From: CAYLPJ01 sp964385465
GTDB lineage: Bacteria; Planctomycetota; Phycisphaerae; SM23-33
DNA length: 64,000 nucleotides
Direction: 5' to 3'
Assembly (NCBI GenBank): GCA_964385465.1
Contig: CAYLPJ010000018.1
Coordinates: forward strand, 37,447 to 101,446
Part shown: positions 8,823-19,074 of the stretch, in pieces
Numbering within the stretch: the stretch's first letter is position 1
How the letters are laid out: each line of letters begins with the position of its first letter
The notes under the pieces: model-generated
Database searches by the model: none
What the model was told of the DNA's origin: nothing
Seen by the model: only the letters and a program-made list of their open reading frames with translations
Made by a program: the position numbers and the translations under genes

Positions 8823-9643
8823 CAGCCTGCCTCCTTCAACTCGTTGAGGGCCGTCAAGACGATCCGCCGGTCGATGGTCGTGGTCCGGTACACATAGCCC
8901 GCCAGCAGCGCCTTGTCACCGATCGCGTTGACCAGTCGCGGCGTGCCCTGGCTGTAGCGGTAGATCTCCTTGACGGCCGCGTAGTCGAACCGCACACAGG
9001 CGGAGTCGCGGTCGTCCTGTCCGGCGACCTGGAGGCGGTGGCGGATATACTCGGCGGTGTCATCGGCCGTCATGTTCTTGAGGTGGTATCGGACGGTGAT
9101 CCGCTGGGCGAGTTGGCGAAGGGCGGGGTTGTTCAGCGTGGTCCGCAGTTCCGGCTGGCCGACCAGAACGATCTGGAGGAGCTTCTGCCGCTCGGTTTCG
9201 AGGTTGCTCAGCAGGCGAACCATCTCGAGGGCGCTGACGGTCATGTCCTGCGCCTCGTCGATGATGAGCACGGCGTCCTGGCCGACGGAATTGATCCGCA
9301 GGAGAAACTCGTTGAGCAGGCGGAGATAGCCGAGGCGGTCCTTCCGCTTGGTACGGATGCCGAACTCCTCGACGATCGCGCGGAGCAGTTGGGTCTCGGT
9401 CAGCATGGGGTTGAGGATCAGGGCGGTGTGGTAGTCCTCGCCGAGCCGATGGAGCAGGGCGCGGCAGAGCGTGGTCTTGCCCGCCCCGACCTCGCCTGTC
9501 AGGCACGTGAAGCCCTTGCGCTGTTGGATGCCGTACATCAAGTGGTCCATCGCCTCGCGGTGCTGGTCTGTGAGGTACAGGTACCGCGGGTCCGGGGTGA
9601 TGTTGAACGGCTCCTCGCGCAGACGGAAGTAGTCCTTATACAT
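8822..9643 (-). CDS. ExeA/GspA-like AAA+ ATPase
   Basis: A 273-residue AAA+ ATPase. MYKDYFRLREEPFNITPDPR is the standard N-terminus of ExeA-like proteins, followed by Walker A GEVGAGKT (50-57), Walker B AVLIIDEAQD (about 124-132) and a sensor segment VLVGQPELR. It is thought to use ATP while GspB inserts the secretin through the cell wall. The frame is open 31 codons further upstream, but that part is Arg/Pro-rich; the ATG at 9643 has GAGGAG upstream and gives the family start. No peptidoglycan-binding domain is present, so this is the short form also found next to polysaccharide and pilus loci. Confidence 0.82.
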   Translation of the reverse strand: MYKDYFRLREEPFNITPDPRYLYLTDQHREAMDHLMYGIQQRKGFTCLTGEVGAGKTTLCRALLHRLGEDYHTALILNPMLTETQLLRAIVEEFGIRTKRKDRLGYLRLLNEFLLRINSVGQDAVLIIDEAQDMTVSALEMVRLLSNLETERQKLLQIVLVGQPELRTTLNNPALRQLAQRITVRYHLKNMTADDTAEYIRHRLQVAGQDDRDSACVRFDYAAVKEIYRYSQGTPRLVNAIGDKALLAGYVYRTTTIDRRIVLTALNELKEAG

Positions 9644-9808
9644 CGTTCGTCGCGCTCCTCTGGCACGGATTCCGGTTCGTCGGCGGCGCGGGCGCCTCGC
9701 CCGCCACGCGTTACTTCGGCACGGGGGCGGACCCACTTAATCAGCAAATCCGGCACTACCGGACCGTCTGTCCGGGTTCCCCGGCTGGCTCGCGGCGTAC
9801 CCGTCCGC

Positions 9809-9814
9809 TACAAT
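9809..9814 (+). promoter_or_regulatory. -10-like box TACAAT directly before the SHOCT gene
   Basis: TACAAT places the expected transcription start at or next to ATG 9821. No clear -35 element is seen 16-18 bases upstream. It could drive the SHOCT and clpX genes together. Confidence 0.35.
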
Positions 9815-9820
9815 GAGGCG

Positions 9821-10204
9821 ATGTGGTCGGAGATGGCGAGCCTGGCCGCCCGGGTGCCCGCGGAGGGCCTGCGCCAGTTGCTGATCGGCGCGGGCCTGTT
9901 GGCGGCACTTCTGGTGATCGGGCTGATCATCGTGCCCTGGATACGCCGGCGGTACCACGGCGAAGGCGGGGGGAGCGAGGGCGCGATCTTCGACATCGAG
10001 CGTCTCGAGGCCATGCGGCGGCGGGGGGAGATGAGCGACGAGGAATTCCGCAAGCTGCGGCGTGTGGCGCTGGGACTGGACGCTCCCGGCGAAAACGCCG
10101 ATAATCCGACAGCGACGGGCGGCAGGGCGACGAACGTCCGGCCCGAAGGGCCCAACGAGGACGGCGATGCAGCCGAGGGCGACACGGACGGGCGAGAGGA
10201 GTAG
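9821..10204 (+). CDS. Small membrane protein with a SHOCT-like domain
   Basis: A 127-residue protein with one hydrophobic helix (about residues 17-38), a basic cytoplasmic stop sequence RRRY, then FDIERLEAMRRRGEMSDEEF, which matches the short C-terminal (SHOCT) helical motif found at the ends of many bacterial membrane proteins. The tail is acidic and disordered. The role is unknown; SHOCT motifs are thought to mediate oligomerisation. ATG 9821 was selected because it starts just before the helix. A TACAAT box (9809-9814) ends six bases before it and no Shine-Dalgarno is present, so the message may be leaderless. clpX begins two bases after the stop. Confidence 0.6.
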   Translation: MWSEMASLAARVPAEGLRQLLIGAGLLAALLVIGLIIVPWIRRRYHGEGGGSEGAIFDIERLEAMRRRGEMSDEEFRKLRRVALGLDAPGENADNPTATGGRATNVRPEGPNEDGDAAEGDTDGREE

Positions 10205-10206
10205 CG

Positions 10207-11535
<1,329 letters not shown>

Positions 11536-11553
11536 TACCCGCTGCCGGCCGCG

Positions 11554-12606
11554 CTAGGCTTCCACGATGACGCTGGCGGCCTCTCCCTGGCCGATCGGCT
11601 CGATCCGGACCGCCCGCCCGGTAAGCCGGGAGACCACCGCCGCGTTCGTGTGCAGGTGATCGGTCGCGCGATCCGTGACGTAGCGGCTATCGCCGGGGGC
11701 GAGGGCGGCCAGCGTCAGCAGTTGCTCGGCGGCGTGATGGTCCACGGACGCGGGGGTCTCCAGGAATGCCTGCAAGGCGTCCACGGCTTCATCGGCAACG
11801 CGTTCGGCGGGCTTGGACCGGGCGCCGAGGGCGCCGAACCCGGCCACCGACCGCGCGAACACCGCCCGAAGGAAGACCACCGTCCCCGGCGAGAAGGTCT
11901 CCCAGACGCTCTGCCTGATCGATGTCTTCCGCCCGATGGCGGAGAACCGCTCGACCGCGTGGTTGCTCTGTCGCTCGATGATGTGTGCGGCCAGGGAATA
12001 GCTCGCGGCCGAGAGGCCGTCGATGTGGCGCAGCGTCCCGCGTTCGGTGAGCCGGAGCGGGACGAGGTTCTCAGCGGCCTCGACGCCCTGAACCTGGAGC
12101 CTGATTTCTCCCCCGCCGCCGGGATAGAAGCCGGCGCGGCGCATCTCGAAGTACGCCTGGACGTTGACCGTGGCCGCGAGGGCCCCGTACACGTCGCGGA
12201 GGTACTCGAAGCACGGAGCAAGGGGGTTATGGGTTCCGCCGGTGACGGTCACGTCCGATGTGCCTTCGGCGATCGCCAGGGCAGGCAGGATGGTCTGAAG
12301 GACCAGCGGCCCCGATCCCGCCGTGCCGATATCGAAGCGGTACTGCCCCGCGCGGCGCTGCCCGGGGGCGAAGGTGATCTCCGTCGAGCCGATGGCCGCG
12401 CCGGTGAGCGTCGCGTCACAGACGGCTGCGGCGGCGCGGACGGCGGCGAGATGCTGGGGGCGCAGGCCCGGGCGCTGCCGTCCGGCACGGACATTCTCTA
12501 CGCGCACGGGCATGGCGAGGGCGGCAGCCAGTCCCACGCTGGTGCGGAGGATTTGCCCGCCGCCCTCGCCCTGGGAGCCGTCGATGACGATGGTGGCCTC
12601 GCTCAC
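11554..12606 (-). CDS. rtcA: RtcA, RNA 3'-terminal phosphate cyclase
   Basis: A 350-residue RNA cyclase that converts a 3'-phosphate end to a 2',3'-cyclic phosphate through an AMP-enzyme intermediate. IDGSQGEGGGQILR near the N-terminus is the family signature, and FYPGGGGE and the C-terminal HLHTN (histidine 317, the expected AMP-linked nucleophile) are present. The length is normal. The GTG start at 12606 follows CAGGAG; the frame stays open upstream but those codons lie inside the neighbouring isomerase gene. The ligase RtcB and regulator RtcR are not nearby. The gene converges with clpX. Confidence 0.9.
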   Translation of the reverse strand: MSEATIVIDGSQGEGGGQILRTSVGLAAALAMPVRVENVRAGRQRPGLRPQHLAAVRAAAAVCDATLTGAAIGSTEITFAPGQRRAGQYRFDIGTAGSGPLVLQTILPALAIAEGTSDVTVTGGTHNPLAPCFEYLRDVYGALAATVNVQAYFEMRRAGFYPGGGGEIRLQVQGVEAAENLVPLRLTERGTLRHIDGLSAASYSLAAHIIERQSNHAVERFSAIGRKTSIRQSVWETFSPGTVVFLRAVFARSVAGFGALGARSKPAERVADEAVDALQAFLETPASVDHHAAEQLLTLAALAPGDSRYVTDRATDHLHTNAAVVSRLTGRAVRIEPIGQGEAASVIVEA

Positions 12607-12635
12607 GGGGGCTCCTGCACCGCTTGGACGACCGG

Positions 12636-13859
12636 TCAGGCGTAGCTGGACCCGCCGTCGAGACCCAGGGACCTGCGTTTCTCGATCCGCTCCGGTGCGA
12701 CGCGGGACTCGTAGTTGCTCTTGCGGTAGGCCTCCAGCGGGTTGGCGGAGACGCCCAACTCCTTGCGGACCGCTTTCAGCAGGGGGGTGACGTCCGTCAG
12801 GAACGCCCCCCGAAGGGCCTCCTCCGCCGCGACGGTGTCCTCGTCGGCCTGCGCCCGGGCGAGGTGCTCGCGATCGACGCAGAGGGCCTTGGCCATCAAC
12901 GTCTGGACCATGCAGACCGTCTGGACCATCGCCTCGACCTTGGGCTTGACCGCGTGGGACTGGTCGATCATCCACGCGATGTCCACGTCCTTGCCTTTCT
13001 CCCACTCCCAGGCGACGATCTCGTTGAAGATGCGGAACGCCTGGTAGGGATCGATCGAGCCGACCGTGAGGTCGTCGTCGGCGTACTTGCGGTCGTTGAA
13101 GTGGAAGCCGCCCAGCATGTTCTCGTCCAGAAGCCAGGCGACGATCTGCTCGATGTTGCATCCGGGGAGATGGTGGCCCGTGTCCACCAGTACCTTGGCC
13201 TTGGACCCGCAGGCCTTGGCGAAGATATAGCTGCTGCCCCAATCGAAGAAGTCGGTGAAGTACGTCGCCGGCTCGAAGGGCTTGTATTCGATCAGCAGCA
13301 CGCCGTCGCGCGGCAGGGCGTCGTGGACCTTCTTGAGGGCCTTGGTTGCCCAACTCTTGCGCTGGCGGATGTCCGCCTGTCCGGGATAGTTCGCCCCGTC
13401 AGCGACCCACAGCGACAGGTACCGCGTGTCCACCGCCCTGAGGATCTCGACGGAATCCAGCATGTGCTTGACCGCCCGACGGCGGATCTTCGAGTCCCGG
13501 TTCGTCAGCGATCCGTTCTTGTACTCCTGATCCTGGAAAACGTTCGGGTTGATTGCGCCGATCTTCACGCCGTGACGCCCCGCCAGTTCTTCCACGGCCG
13601 GGTCGTAGCCGTTGGGGAAATCCCACAAGACGTGCACCGCGACCGCCGGGGTGATGCCCGTCACCTCGTGGGTCATGCCGGCGTCTGCGAGCTTGTCCTC
13701 CAGGTCAACGGCTGCCGACTCCTGCATCCACTTGCCGAACCGCGTCCCGGTATCGGCGTAGCCCCACGAAGGCACCTCGATCTGGAACCGCAGCAGGCGC
13801 TGGATCGCCTTCTCGGCGGCGTTCGAGGAGAGCCCGCACATGCCTCGTTTCTTGGCCAT
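12636..13859 (-). CDS. L-rhamnose isomerase-type sugar isomerase (RhaI-like)
   Basis: A 407-residue TIM-barrel isomerase resembling the Pseudomonas stutzeri type of L-rhamnose isomerase rather than E. coli RhaA. Metal-site segments visible are GVLLIEYKPFEP, VLVDTGHHLPG and GGFHFNDRKYADDDL, which carry the Glu, Asp and His ligands. Such enzymes interconvert aldoses and ketoses with broad specificity, so rhamnose is only the likely substrate. ATG 13859 was chosen because AAGGAG lies seven bases upstream and it yields MAKKRGMCGL; the 17 codons further upstream are less likely. rtcA follows 29 bases downstream. No rhamnulokinase or aldolase is near. Confidence 0.8.
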   Translation of the reverse strand: MAKKRGMCGLSSNAAEKAIQRLLRFQIEVPSWGYADTGTRFGKWMQESAAVDLEDKLADAGMTHEVTGITPAVAVHVLWDFPNGYDPAVEELAGRHGVKIGAINPNVFQDQEYKNGSLTNRDSKIRRRAVKHMLDSVEILRAVDTRYLSLWVADGANYPGQADIRQRKSWATKALKKVHDALPRDGVLLIEYKPFEPATYFTDFFDWGSSYIFAKACGSKAKVLVDTGHHLPGCNIEQIVAWLLDENMLGGFHFNDRKYADDDLTVGSIDPYQAFRIFNEIVAWEWEKGKDVDIAWMIDQSHAVKPKVEAMVQTVCMVQTLMAKALCVDREHLARAQADEDTVAAEEALRGAFLTDVTPLLKAVRKELGVSANPLEAYRKSNYESRVAPERIEKRRSLGLDGGSSYA

Positions 13860-13891
13860 GAATCGCTCCTTGACTGATGATCCGATGGGGC

Positions 13892-13920
13892 ACTGTACGG
13901 CGTTGCCCATGCAAGATCAA
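13892..13920 (-). promoter_or_regulatory. Predicted promoter for the rhamnose-isomerase-type gene
   Basis: On the minus strand TTGATC, 17 bases, TACAGT. It leaves about 26 bases of leader containing the AAGGAG ribosome site. Confidence 0.45.
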
Positions 13921-13950
13921 TGCCCGCCTGCCGAATCGGCCGCCAGCGCC

Positions 13951-13978
13951 TTGCCGACCGCCGCTGTCGCCTTACAAT
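13951..13978 (+). promoter_or_regulatory. Predicted promoter for the PP2C phosphatase gene
   Basis: TTGCCG, 16 bases, TACAAT. The expected start near 13985 leaves only about ten leader bases before ATG 13995, and no Shine-Dalgarno is present. Confidence 0.5.
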
Positions 13979-13994
13979 AGCGGAGCCGTGAACA

Positions 13995-15593
13995 ATGCTG
14001 TCTATTGAGGCATCCGACGCCGTGGCTGTCGTAACAGATTATCTCGCGCAGGAGTCGCTCCAGCGCCTTCAGGACGAATTCGTTTCCGCCCTGGGCCTCC
14101 CCATCCGCGTGTGCTCGCCGGCCGGCGAGCCGCTGACCCGTCCGTCACCGGTCGACGAGCCCGCCAATCGTCGATCGTCTGATGCCGCCGACGTGCCCAT
14201 CCAGTTGGAGGGGGAACTGCTGGGTCGAATCGTGGTCCCGGCGATCGAGGGCGACGAGCAGTGTCCGGACGCCGAGAGCACCGAGCGGATGCTCCGCCTG
14301 ATGGCCAGCGTGATCGCCAGGCGATGGAACCGCCAGCGGCTCTTGCGGACGCGCATCGCTGAACTGGCGACCATGTACCGCCTGACTGCCGAATTCACCG
14401 GGCGCCGGAGCCTCCAGGCGGTGCTGGACCTCGTGGCGCGAACGGTGACCGACCTGCTCGGCGCCAAGGCCTGCTCCCTGCGCATGCTGAACCCCGACCG
14501 CAAGGAGTTGAAGATCGCCGCGGTGGCCAATCTCTCGCAGGAGTACCTCACCAAGGGCCCGATCCTGATCTCCGAAAGCGTGATTGACCAGGAGGTCATC
14601 CGCGACGGGCGGACCGTTTACATCCCTGACATGCGGAGCGACGAGCGCGTTCGCTACACGGCCGAGGCACGCCGCGAGGGCATCGTCAGCGGGCTCTGTG
14701 CGCCGCTGGTCTATAAGGGCGATTGCGAGGGCGTCCTTCGCGTCTACATGGCGGAGCAGCACGAATTCGACTGGTACGAGCGATCCCTGCTTCAGGCGGT
14801 GGCAGCCCAGGCCGCGGCGGCGATCGTCAACGCCCGTTTGTACCAGGAGGCTGTCCGTGGGGCGAATCTCCAGCGGCACGTGAACATGGCCGCGGAGGTC
14901 CAGCGGCGGATGTTCCCGGCCGAGCCGCCCCGGCTGGAGGGCTTCGAGATCGCCACCCATTACACGCCGTGTTTCGAGCTGGGCGGCGACTTCTACGATT
15001 TCCACCGCTTCGACGCCCAGAACGCCGGCGTGGCGGTCTGTGACGTGGTGGGCAAGGGCGTGCGGGCGTCGCTGCTGATGGCATCGCTGCGGGCGTCGCT
15101 CCGCGCCCATGCCTCGAACATCTACGAGCTGTCCGAGGTGGTCTCGCGGGTGAACACGGACCTGTGCGCCGACACGGCCATCAGCGACTTCGCGACGCTG
15201 TTCTACGGCGTGATCGACGCGGGCAACCGCCGGTTCACCTACGCCAACGCCGGACACACACCGGCGCTGCTGGTCCGCGACGGTGCCTGCTGCCACCTGA
15301 CGACCGGCGGCGGGGTGCTGGGGCTCTCGGAGGAGTTCACGTGGAGGCACGACAGCATGATGTTCGCGCCGGGGGACCTGATCCTTATTTACACCGACGG
15401 GCTCACGGAGGCGCTAAACTTCGACGATGAGCAATTCGGGCTTCGGCGCGTCGAGCAGACGGCCCTGGCCGCGATCGGCAAGCAGCTCAACGCCGAGGGA
15501 ATCCTTCGGCATGTTCTATGGGAACTGCACCATCATACAGGACTTCAAACGCAGCTTGACGACTTGACATTGGTCGCGATTCGGGCTTTATAG
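13995..15593 (+). CDS. GAF domain plus PP2C/SpoIIE-type serine phosphatase (RsbU-like)
   Basis: A 532-residue signalling protein. Residues 1-120 form a poorly conserved input region, 130-285 a GAF-type sensor (ending GVLRVYMAEQHEFDWYE and an LLQAVAAQAAAAI helix), and 310-530 a PPM/SpoIIE phosphatase. The phosphatase contains ELGGDFYDF (metal Asp), VAVCDVVGKGVRASLLMA, YANAGHTPALL and LILIYTDGLTEA, so the metal-binding residues look intact. Family members dephosphorylate anti-anti-sigma factors and so control stress sigma factors, but no such partner is encoded nearby. No membrane helix is evident. The DUF89 and flavoprotein genes follow on the same strand and may be co-transcribed. Confidence 0.88.
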   Translation: MLSIEASDAVAVVTDYLAQESLQRLQDEFVSALGLPIRVCSPAGEPLTRPSPVDEPANRRSSDAADVPIQLEGELLGRIVVPAIEGDEQCPDAESTERMLRLMASVIARRWNRQRLLRTRIAELATMYRLTAEFTGRRSLQAVLDLVARTVTDLLGAKACSLRMLNPDRKELKIAAVANLSQEYLTKGPILISESVIDQEVIRDGRTVYIPDMRSDERVRYTAEARREGIVSGLCAPLVYKGDCEGVLRVYMAEQHEFDWYERSLLQAVAAQAAAAIVNARLYQEAVRGANLQRHVNMAAEVQRRMFPAEPPRLEGFEIATHYTPCFELGGDFYDFHRFDAQNAGVAVCDVVGKGVRASLLMASLRASLRAHASNIYELSEVVSRVNTDLCADTAISDFATLFYGVIDAGNRRFTYANAGHTPALLVRDGACCHLTTGGGVLGLSEEFTWRHDSMMFAPGDLILIYTDGLTEALNFDDEQFGLRRVEQTALAAIGKQLNAEGILRHVLWELHHHTGLQTQLDDLTLVAIRAL

Positions 15594-15665
15594 AGGATTC
15601 CGCGGGTCGGTTGGATGCCGCCTGCGCGAGTCAGGGCGAACACAGATAGGAGACATAGGTGGTCT

Positions 15666-16826
15666 ATGAGTCATTTCTGCTTGCTCCGTGATCCGGACAA
15701 CTACCAGCCCATCGACTGGGATCTTCTGGCCGACGAGGCAGGGCGGACGCACTGGCTTGACCACTTCGAGAAGCACTTCGCCCAGACCCTCCAGCACGCC
15801 GAGGAGACGTACGGCCGTCCGGCGGCGAAGAAGGCCGAGGCCGCCGGAGATGCGTTCCAGGAAGCCATCGCCAAGCTGCGGGAGGCCCCGTCCGGCCTGC
15901 CCGGCGGGAAGCTGAGCATCATCGAGCTGGACCGCCTGCGCAGCCGCGTTCTCCACGAGCACGAGATCCCCGATCCGTTCCTCCACATCAAGTCTCGCGA
16001 GAACCGCAAGGCCATGGAGATCTATCCGCAGGTGGTTCACGACCTGCACGTGATGGGTGCCGAGGCCAAATGGCTGCATCTCGTCGAGTGTGTCTTCGCC
16101 GGGAACATCTTCGACCTCGGGGCCATGGAGACCCTCCCGCTGGCCGAGGAGTCCGTCGAGTTCATCACCCTCGCCGAGCGCGCCAAGCCCCGGCCCTGGC
16201 TGGTGGACGACTACGATGCCCTCGCCGAGTTGCTTGTCCCCGCCCCGCCGACACCGTGGGGCAAGGCCGTCGTTTTCGTCGACAACGCCGGCAGCGATTT
16301 CGTCCTCGGCCTGATGCCCCTCGTCCGCGAGCTGGCCCTCGGCGGCACGCAGATCATGCTGGCTGCCAACGAAGGACCCGCCCTGAACGACATGACCGTC
16401 GATGAGACGGTCGAGGTGGTCGAAGAGCTCTCGCTGATCGACCCGGACCTCGCCGCGCTCATCGAGGGCGGCATGCTGGACGTCATCTCCTCCGGAAGCG
16501 ATCTGCCGCTGCTGGACCTTTCCGACGTCTCCGACGAGCTCAACGAAGCCGCAACCGACGCCGATCTCGTCCTGCTGGAAGGCATGGGCCGCGCCGTCGA
16601 AAGCAACTTCGACACGCCGTTCACCGTCGACGCACTCCGCCTGGCCATCCTCAAGGATGCCAAAGTCGCCGAGCGGATCGGCGGAGGGGTCTACGACTGC
16701 GTGTGCAAGTACACACCGGTCGCGACCGGCGAAGAGGGCGAACGCGACGGGGAGAACAGCGAGGGCGAATCCGACAGCGCCCCGGCCAAGGGCGGCATCG
16801 AGATGACGCCCGAGGGCGAGTCCTAG
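15666..16826 (+). CDS. DUF89 / ARMT1-like metal-dependent phosphatase
   Basis: A 386-residue protein like the DUF89 phosphatases, including the C-terminal domain of animal pantothenate kinase 4 and the plant homologue. AVVFVDNAGSDFVLGLMPL contains the conserved Asp-Asn pair, followed by ANEGPALNDMT and VLLEGMGRAVESN, all parts of the metal and phosphate site. Characterised relatives remove phosphate from damaged or potentially harmful sugar- or pantetheine-phosphates ('damage control'). ATG 15666 was chosen over 15615 because it begins the conserved region and lies downstream of AGGAGA. The last 45 residues are an acidic, probably disordered tail. Confidence 0.78.
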   Translation: MSHFCLLRDPDNYQPIDWDLLADEAGRTHWLDHFEKHFAQTLQHAEETYGRPAAKKAEAAGDAFQEAIAKLREAPSGLPGGKLSIIELDRLRSRVLHEHEIPDPFLHIKSRENRKAMEIYPQVVHDLHVMGAEAKWLHLVECVFAGNIFDLGAMETLPLAEESVEFITLAERAKPRPWLVDDYDALAELLVPAPPTPWGKAVVFVDNAGSDFVLGLMPLVRELALGGTQIMLAANEGPALNDMTVDETVEVVEELSLIDPDLAALIEGGMLDVISSGSDLPLLDLSDVSDELNEAATDADLVLLEGMGRAVESNFDTPFTVDALRLAILKDAKVAERIGGGVYDCVCKYTPVATGEEGERDGENSEGESDSAPAKGGIEMTPEGES

Positions 16827-16861
16827 CCGGCCGCCGCGAGCGGCCATCACAGGAGCCCCGC

Positions 16862-18085
16862 GTGCCCTCGCAAATGCTTGAGCCGCAGCGCCGCCTGGAT
16901 GTCTGCGCCGACGTGGACGTTGCAGTCATCGGCGGGGGGATTGCCGGGGTCGCCGCCGCGATCGCCGCCGCGAGGCAGGGTGCTAGCGTATGCCTCGTCG
17001 AGAAGGAGTACGCGCTCGGCGGCCTGGCCACACTCGGCATCGTCACCGTCTATCTGCCCCTCTGCGACGGGCGGGGAAACCAGGTCGTCGGCGGGCTCGG
17101 AGAAGAGCTGCTGCTTTGCTCGGCAGCCGACGGCTCGGCCGACGTGCCGGACTGCTGGAAGCCGGGGGGAGATCCCGACCAGCGCCTCCACCACCGCTAC
17201 CGCGTGACCTTCAACCCCGCATCCTACATGATCGCCCTGGAGCGACTGATCGTCGATGCCGGCGCGACGCTGCTGTACGACACGCGGTTCTGCGCGGTCA
17301 TCCGCCGAGGCCGGCGCATCCAGGCAGTCCTCGTCGAGAACAAGGCCGGGCGGTCCGCCATCGCCTGCCGCGCCGTCGTGGACGCCTCCGGCGACGCCGA
17401 CGTCTGCGCCGCGGCCGGGGAGCCCACTGTCTCGCTGAAGACGAACGTCGCCGGGGGGTGGTTCTACACGCTTGACGAGGTCGGGCACACGGGCATGGTG
17501 AAGTTCTCGCTGCCCTTCGACCTGGACGGGCTGACCATCCCGGCGGCGGGGGGATGCGGGTTCGCCGGTGACGATCCCGATGACGTCACGCGGCAGGTGC
17601 TGGACACGCGGCGGGCGATCGGGAAGCGGATCGCGGAACTCCGCGCCGATCGCGGCGGGGAGAAGCTCTGGCCGCTGATGGTGCCCACATTTCCCACGTT
17701 CCGCATGACGCGGCGGCTGAAGAAGAGGCTGGAGCTGCACCGCCGCGACGATCGGCGCTACTTCGATGACGCCATCGGGATGCTCGGCTCGTGGCTCAAC
17801 GACGGGCTTCTGTTCTACCTGCCCCTGTCGTCGCTGACCGCCGAACGGACCGACAACCTGCTGGTGGCGGGGCGGTGCATCGCCGTCCATGAGACGGGTT
17901 GGTGCTACACGCGAGCGATCCCCGGCTGCGCGGTCACCGGCGAGGCCGCCGGCGTCGCCGCGGCCTTGGCCGCCAGGGAGCACGAAGGCAGCGTGCCCGC
18001 CCTCGACGTGCGCCGGCTGCAACGGGAATTGGTCGCGCGGGGGGTGATCCTCGACCGCTCCTTCGCCCGCGATGCCGCCGAGTGA
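16862..18085 (+). CDS. FAD-dependent oxidoreductase
   Basis: A 407-residue flavoprotein of the FAD-dependent oxidoreductase group common in planctomycetes. VAVIGGGIAGVAAAIAAARQ with the distal Glu in LVEKE is the dinucleotide-binding motif, and NLLVAGRCIAVHE near the C-terminus is the second FAD contact, with the preceding ALGGLATLG typical of the family. The reaction is unknown. GTG at 16862 follows AGGAG by six bases and was preferred to ATG 16874. The gene begins 35 bases after the DUF89 gene, and its stop lies eight bases from the converging mqnD. Confidence 0.78.
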   Translation: MPSQMLEPQRRLDVCADVDVAVIGGGIAGVAAAIAAARQGASVCLVEKEYALGGLATLGIVTVYLPLCDGRGNQVVGGLGEELLLCSAADGSADVPDCWKPGGDPDQRLHHRYRVTFNPASYMIALERLIVDAGATLLYDTRFCAVIRRGRRIQAVLVENKAGRSAIACRAVVDASGDADVCAAAGEPTVSLKTNVAGGWFYTLDEVGHTGMVKFSLPFDLDGLTIPAAGGCGFAGDDPDDVTRQVLDTRRAIGKRIAELRADRGGEKLWPLMVPTFPTFRMTRRLKKRLELHRRDDRRYFDDAIGMLGSWLNDGLLFYLPLSSLTAERTDNLLVAGRCIAVHETGWCYTRAIPGCAVTGEAAGVAAALAAREHEGSVPALDVRRLQRELVARGVILDRSFARDAAE

Positions 18086-18093
18086 GCCGGCGC

Positions 18094-18933
18094 CTACTGC
18101 GGATCCCCGGCGAAACGGAGCGGCAGGGCTTCCGGAACCATGCTGGCGGCGTGGGCCCTGCGGAGCAGTTCCTCGATCGCCTCGCGGCCGGGGGTGCCCA
18201 TGTCCACGGTTCGCTCGCTGACATACATGCCCGGCGCCTCGTCGTCGCCGGGCGCAGCACCGTTGGTCCGGAGGCCCCGAGCGAATCGGGCGGCCTCGAC
18301 ACGATGGTCAAGTCCATACCGAATGGACGCCAGGAGGACGGCCTTGAGCTCGGCGCGAACGCCCGCCGCCAGGTCGGCCCGGATGGCCAGGCAGGTGATC
18401 GGCAGGGGGCCCTTGCCCGTCTCGCGAGCCCAGTCCTCGGCGAGGTCTTCCACGCACGTCAGCCCGGCATCTCTACACGTACAGCCGCCGGAATGACTCA
18501 GCAGGGCGCAGTCTGCCAGACCCATGCGGGCGGCCTGGGCGACCTTGTCGGCCGGCAGCAGGCGGGTGCGCATCCCCGGTCGGCTGAGTTGCAGCGCGAG
18601 GGTGGCGCTGCTGGTGGAGTCCGGCACGGCCACACGGGCATGGGCGAGGGTCTCGGCGTTCAGCGGCTCGCGAGCGGCGAGAACCGGTCCGTCGGCCCCG
18701 GCGAAGCACGCGCCGCAGCGGGCCAGGACGTACCGGTCGCGCAGGTAGGGATACACGGCCGCGCTGATCATGGTGGCGTCGAGCTCGCCCCGACTGGCGG
18801 CGTCGTTGAGCGAGGCCAGCGGCGCGGAGACCAACTCGATCTCCAGCGACCGCGACTCGACTTCACCGCTGGCCAGGCCGTAAAACATGACCCCGCCATC
18901 GGGCATCGGTGAGAACCCCAGCCGCACTTTCAT
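18094..18933 (-). CDS. mqnD: MqnD, 1,4-dihydroxy-6-naphthoate synthase (futalosine menaquinone pathway)
   Basis: A 279-residue protein with the two-lobed periplasmic-binding-protein fold used by MqnD. LGFSPMPDGGVMFYGL matches the family N-terminus, and GELDATMISAAVYPYL and an ADCALLSHSGG segment are consistent. MqnD converts cyclic dehypoxanthine futalosine to 1,4-dihydroxy-6-naphthoate in menaquinone synthesis. Length is right for MqnD. Codons upstream to 19029 are open but Arg-rich, so ATG 18933 was chosen. MqnA, a similar fold, is the main alternative. No other mqn gene is present in the window. Confidence 0.7.
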   Translation of the reverse strand: MKVRLGFSPMPDGGVMFYGLASGEVESRSLEIELVSAPLASLNDAASRGELDATMISAAVYPYLRDRYVLARCGACFAGADGPVLAAREPLNAETLAHARVAVPDSTSSATLALQLSRPGMRTRLLPADKVAQAARMGLADCALLSHSGGCTCRDAGLTCVEDLAEDWARETGKGPLPITCLAIRADLAAGVRAELKAVLLASIRYGLDHRVEAARFARGLRTNGAAPGDDEAPGMYVSERTVDMGTPGREAIEELLRRAHAASMVPEALPLRFAGDPQ

Positions 18934-18939
18934 GCCATC

Positions 18940-18945
18940 ATGATA
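18940..18945 (-). promoter_or_regulatory. -10-like box TATCAT directly before mqnD
   Basis: Minus-strand TATCAT ends six bases before ATG 18933, with no ribosome site between, and a TTGCGG lies 15 bases upstream of it. This suggests a leaderless message. Confidence 0.35.
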
Positions 18946-19074
18946 CGAGCTCGCAAAGCCCCGCAACACCCCTATCGGAGTTTTTCTCACTCTCTTGCGC
19001 GCCCGTCGGCAGGCGCGGCAGGACGGCATTTCGCTTGCACCCGCGACCGCCAGCCGCTACCAGTTTCCCACACC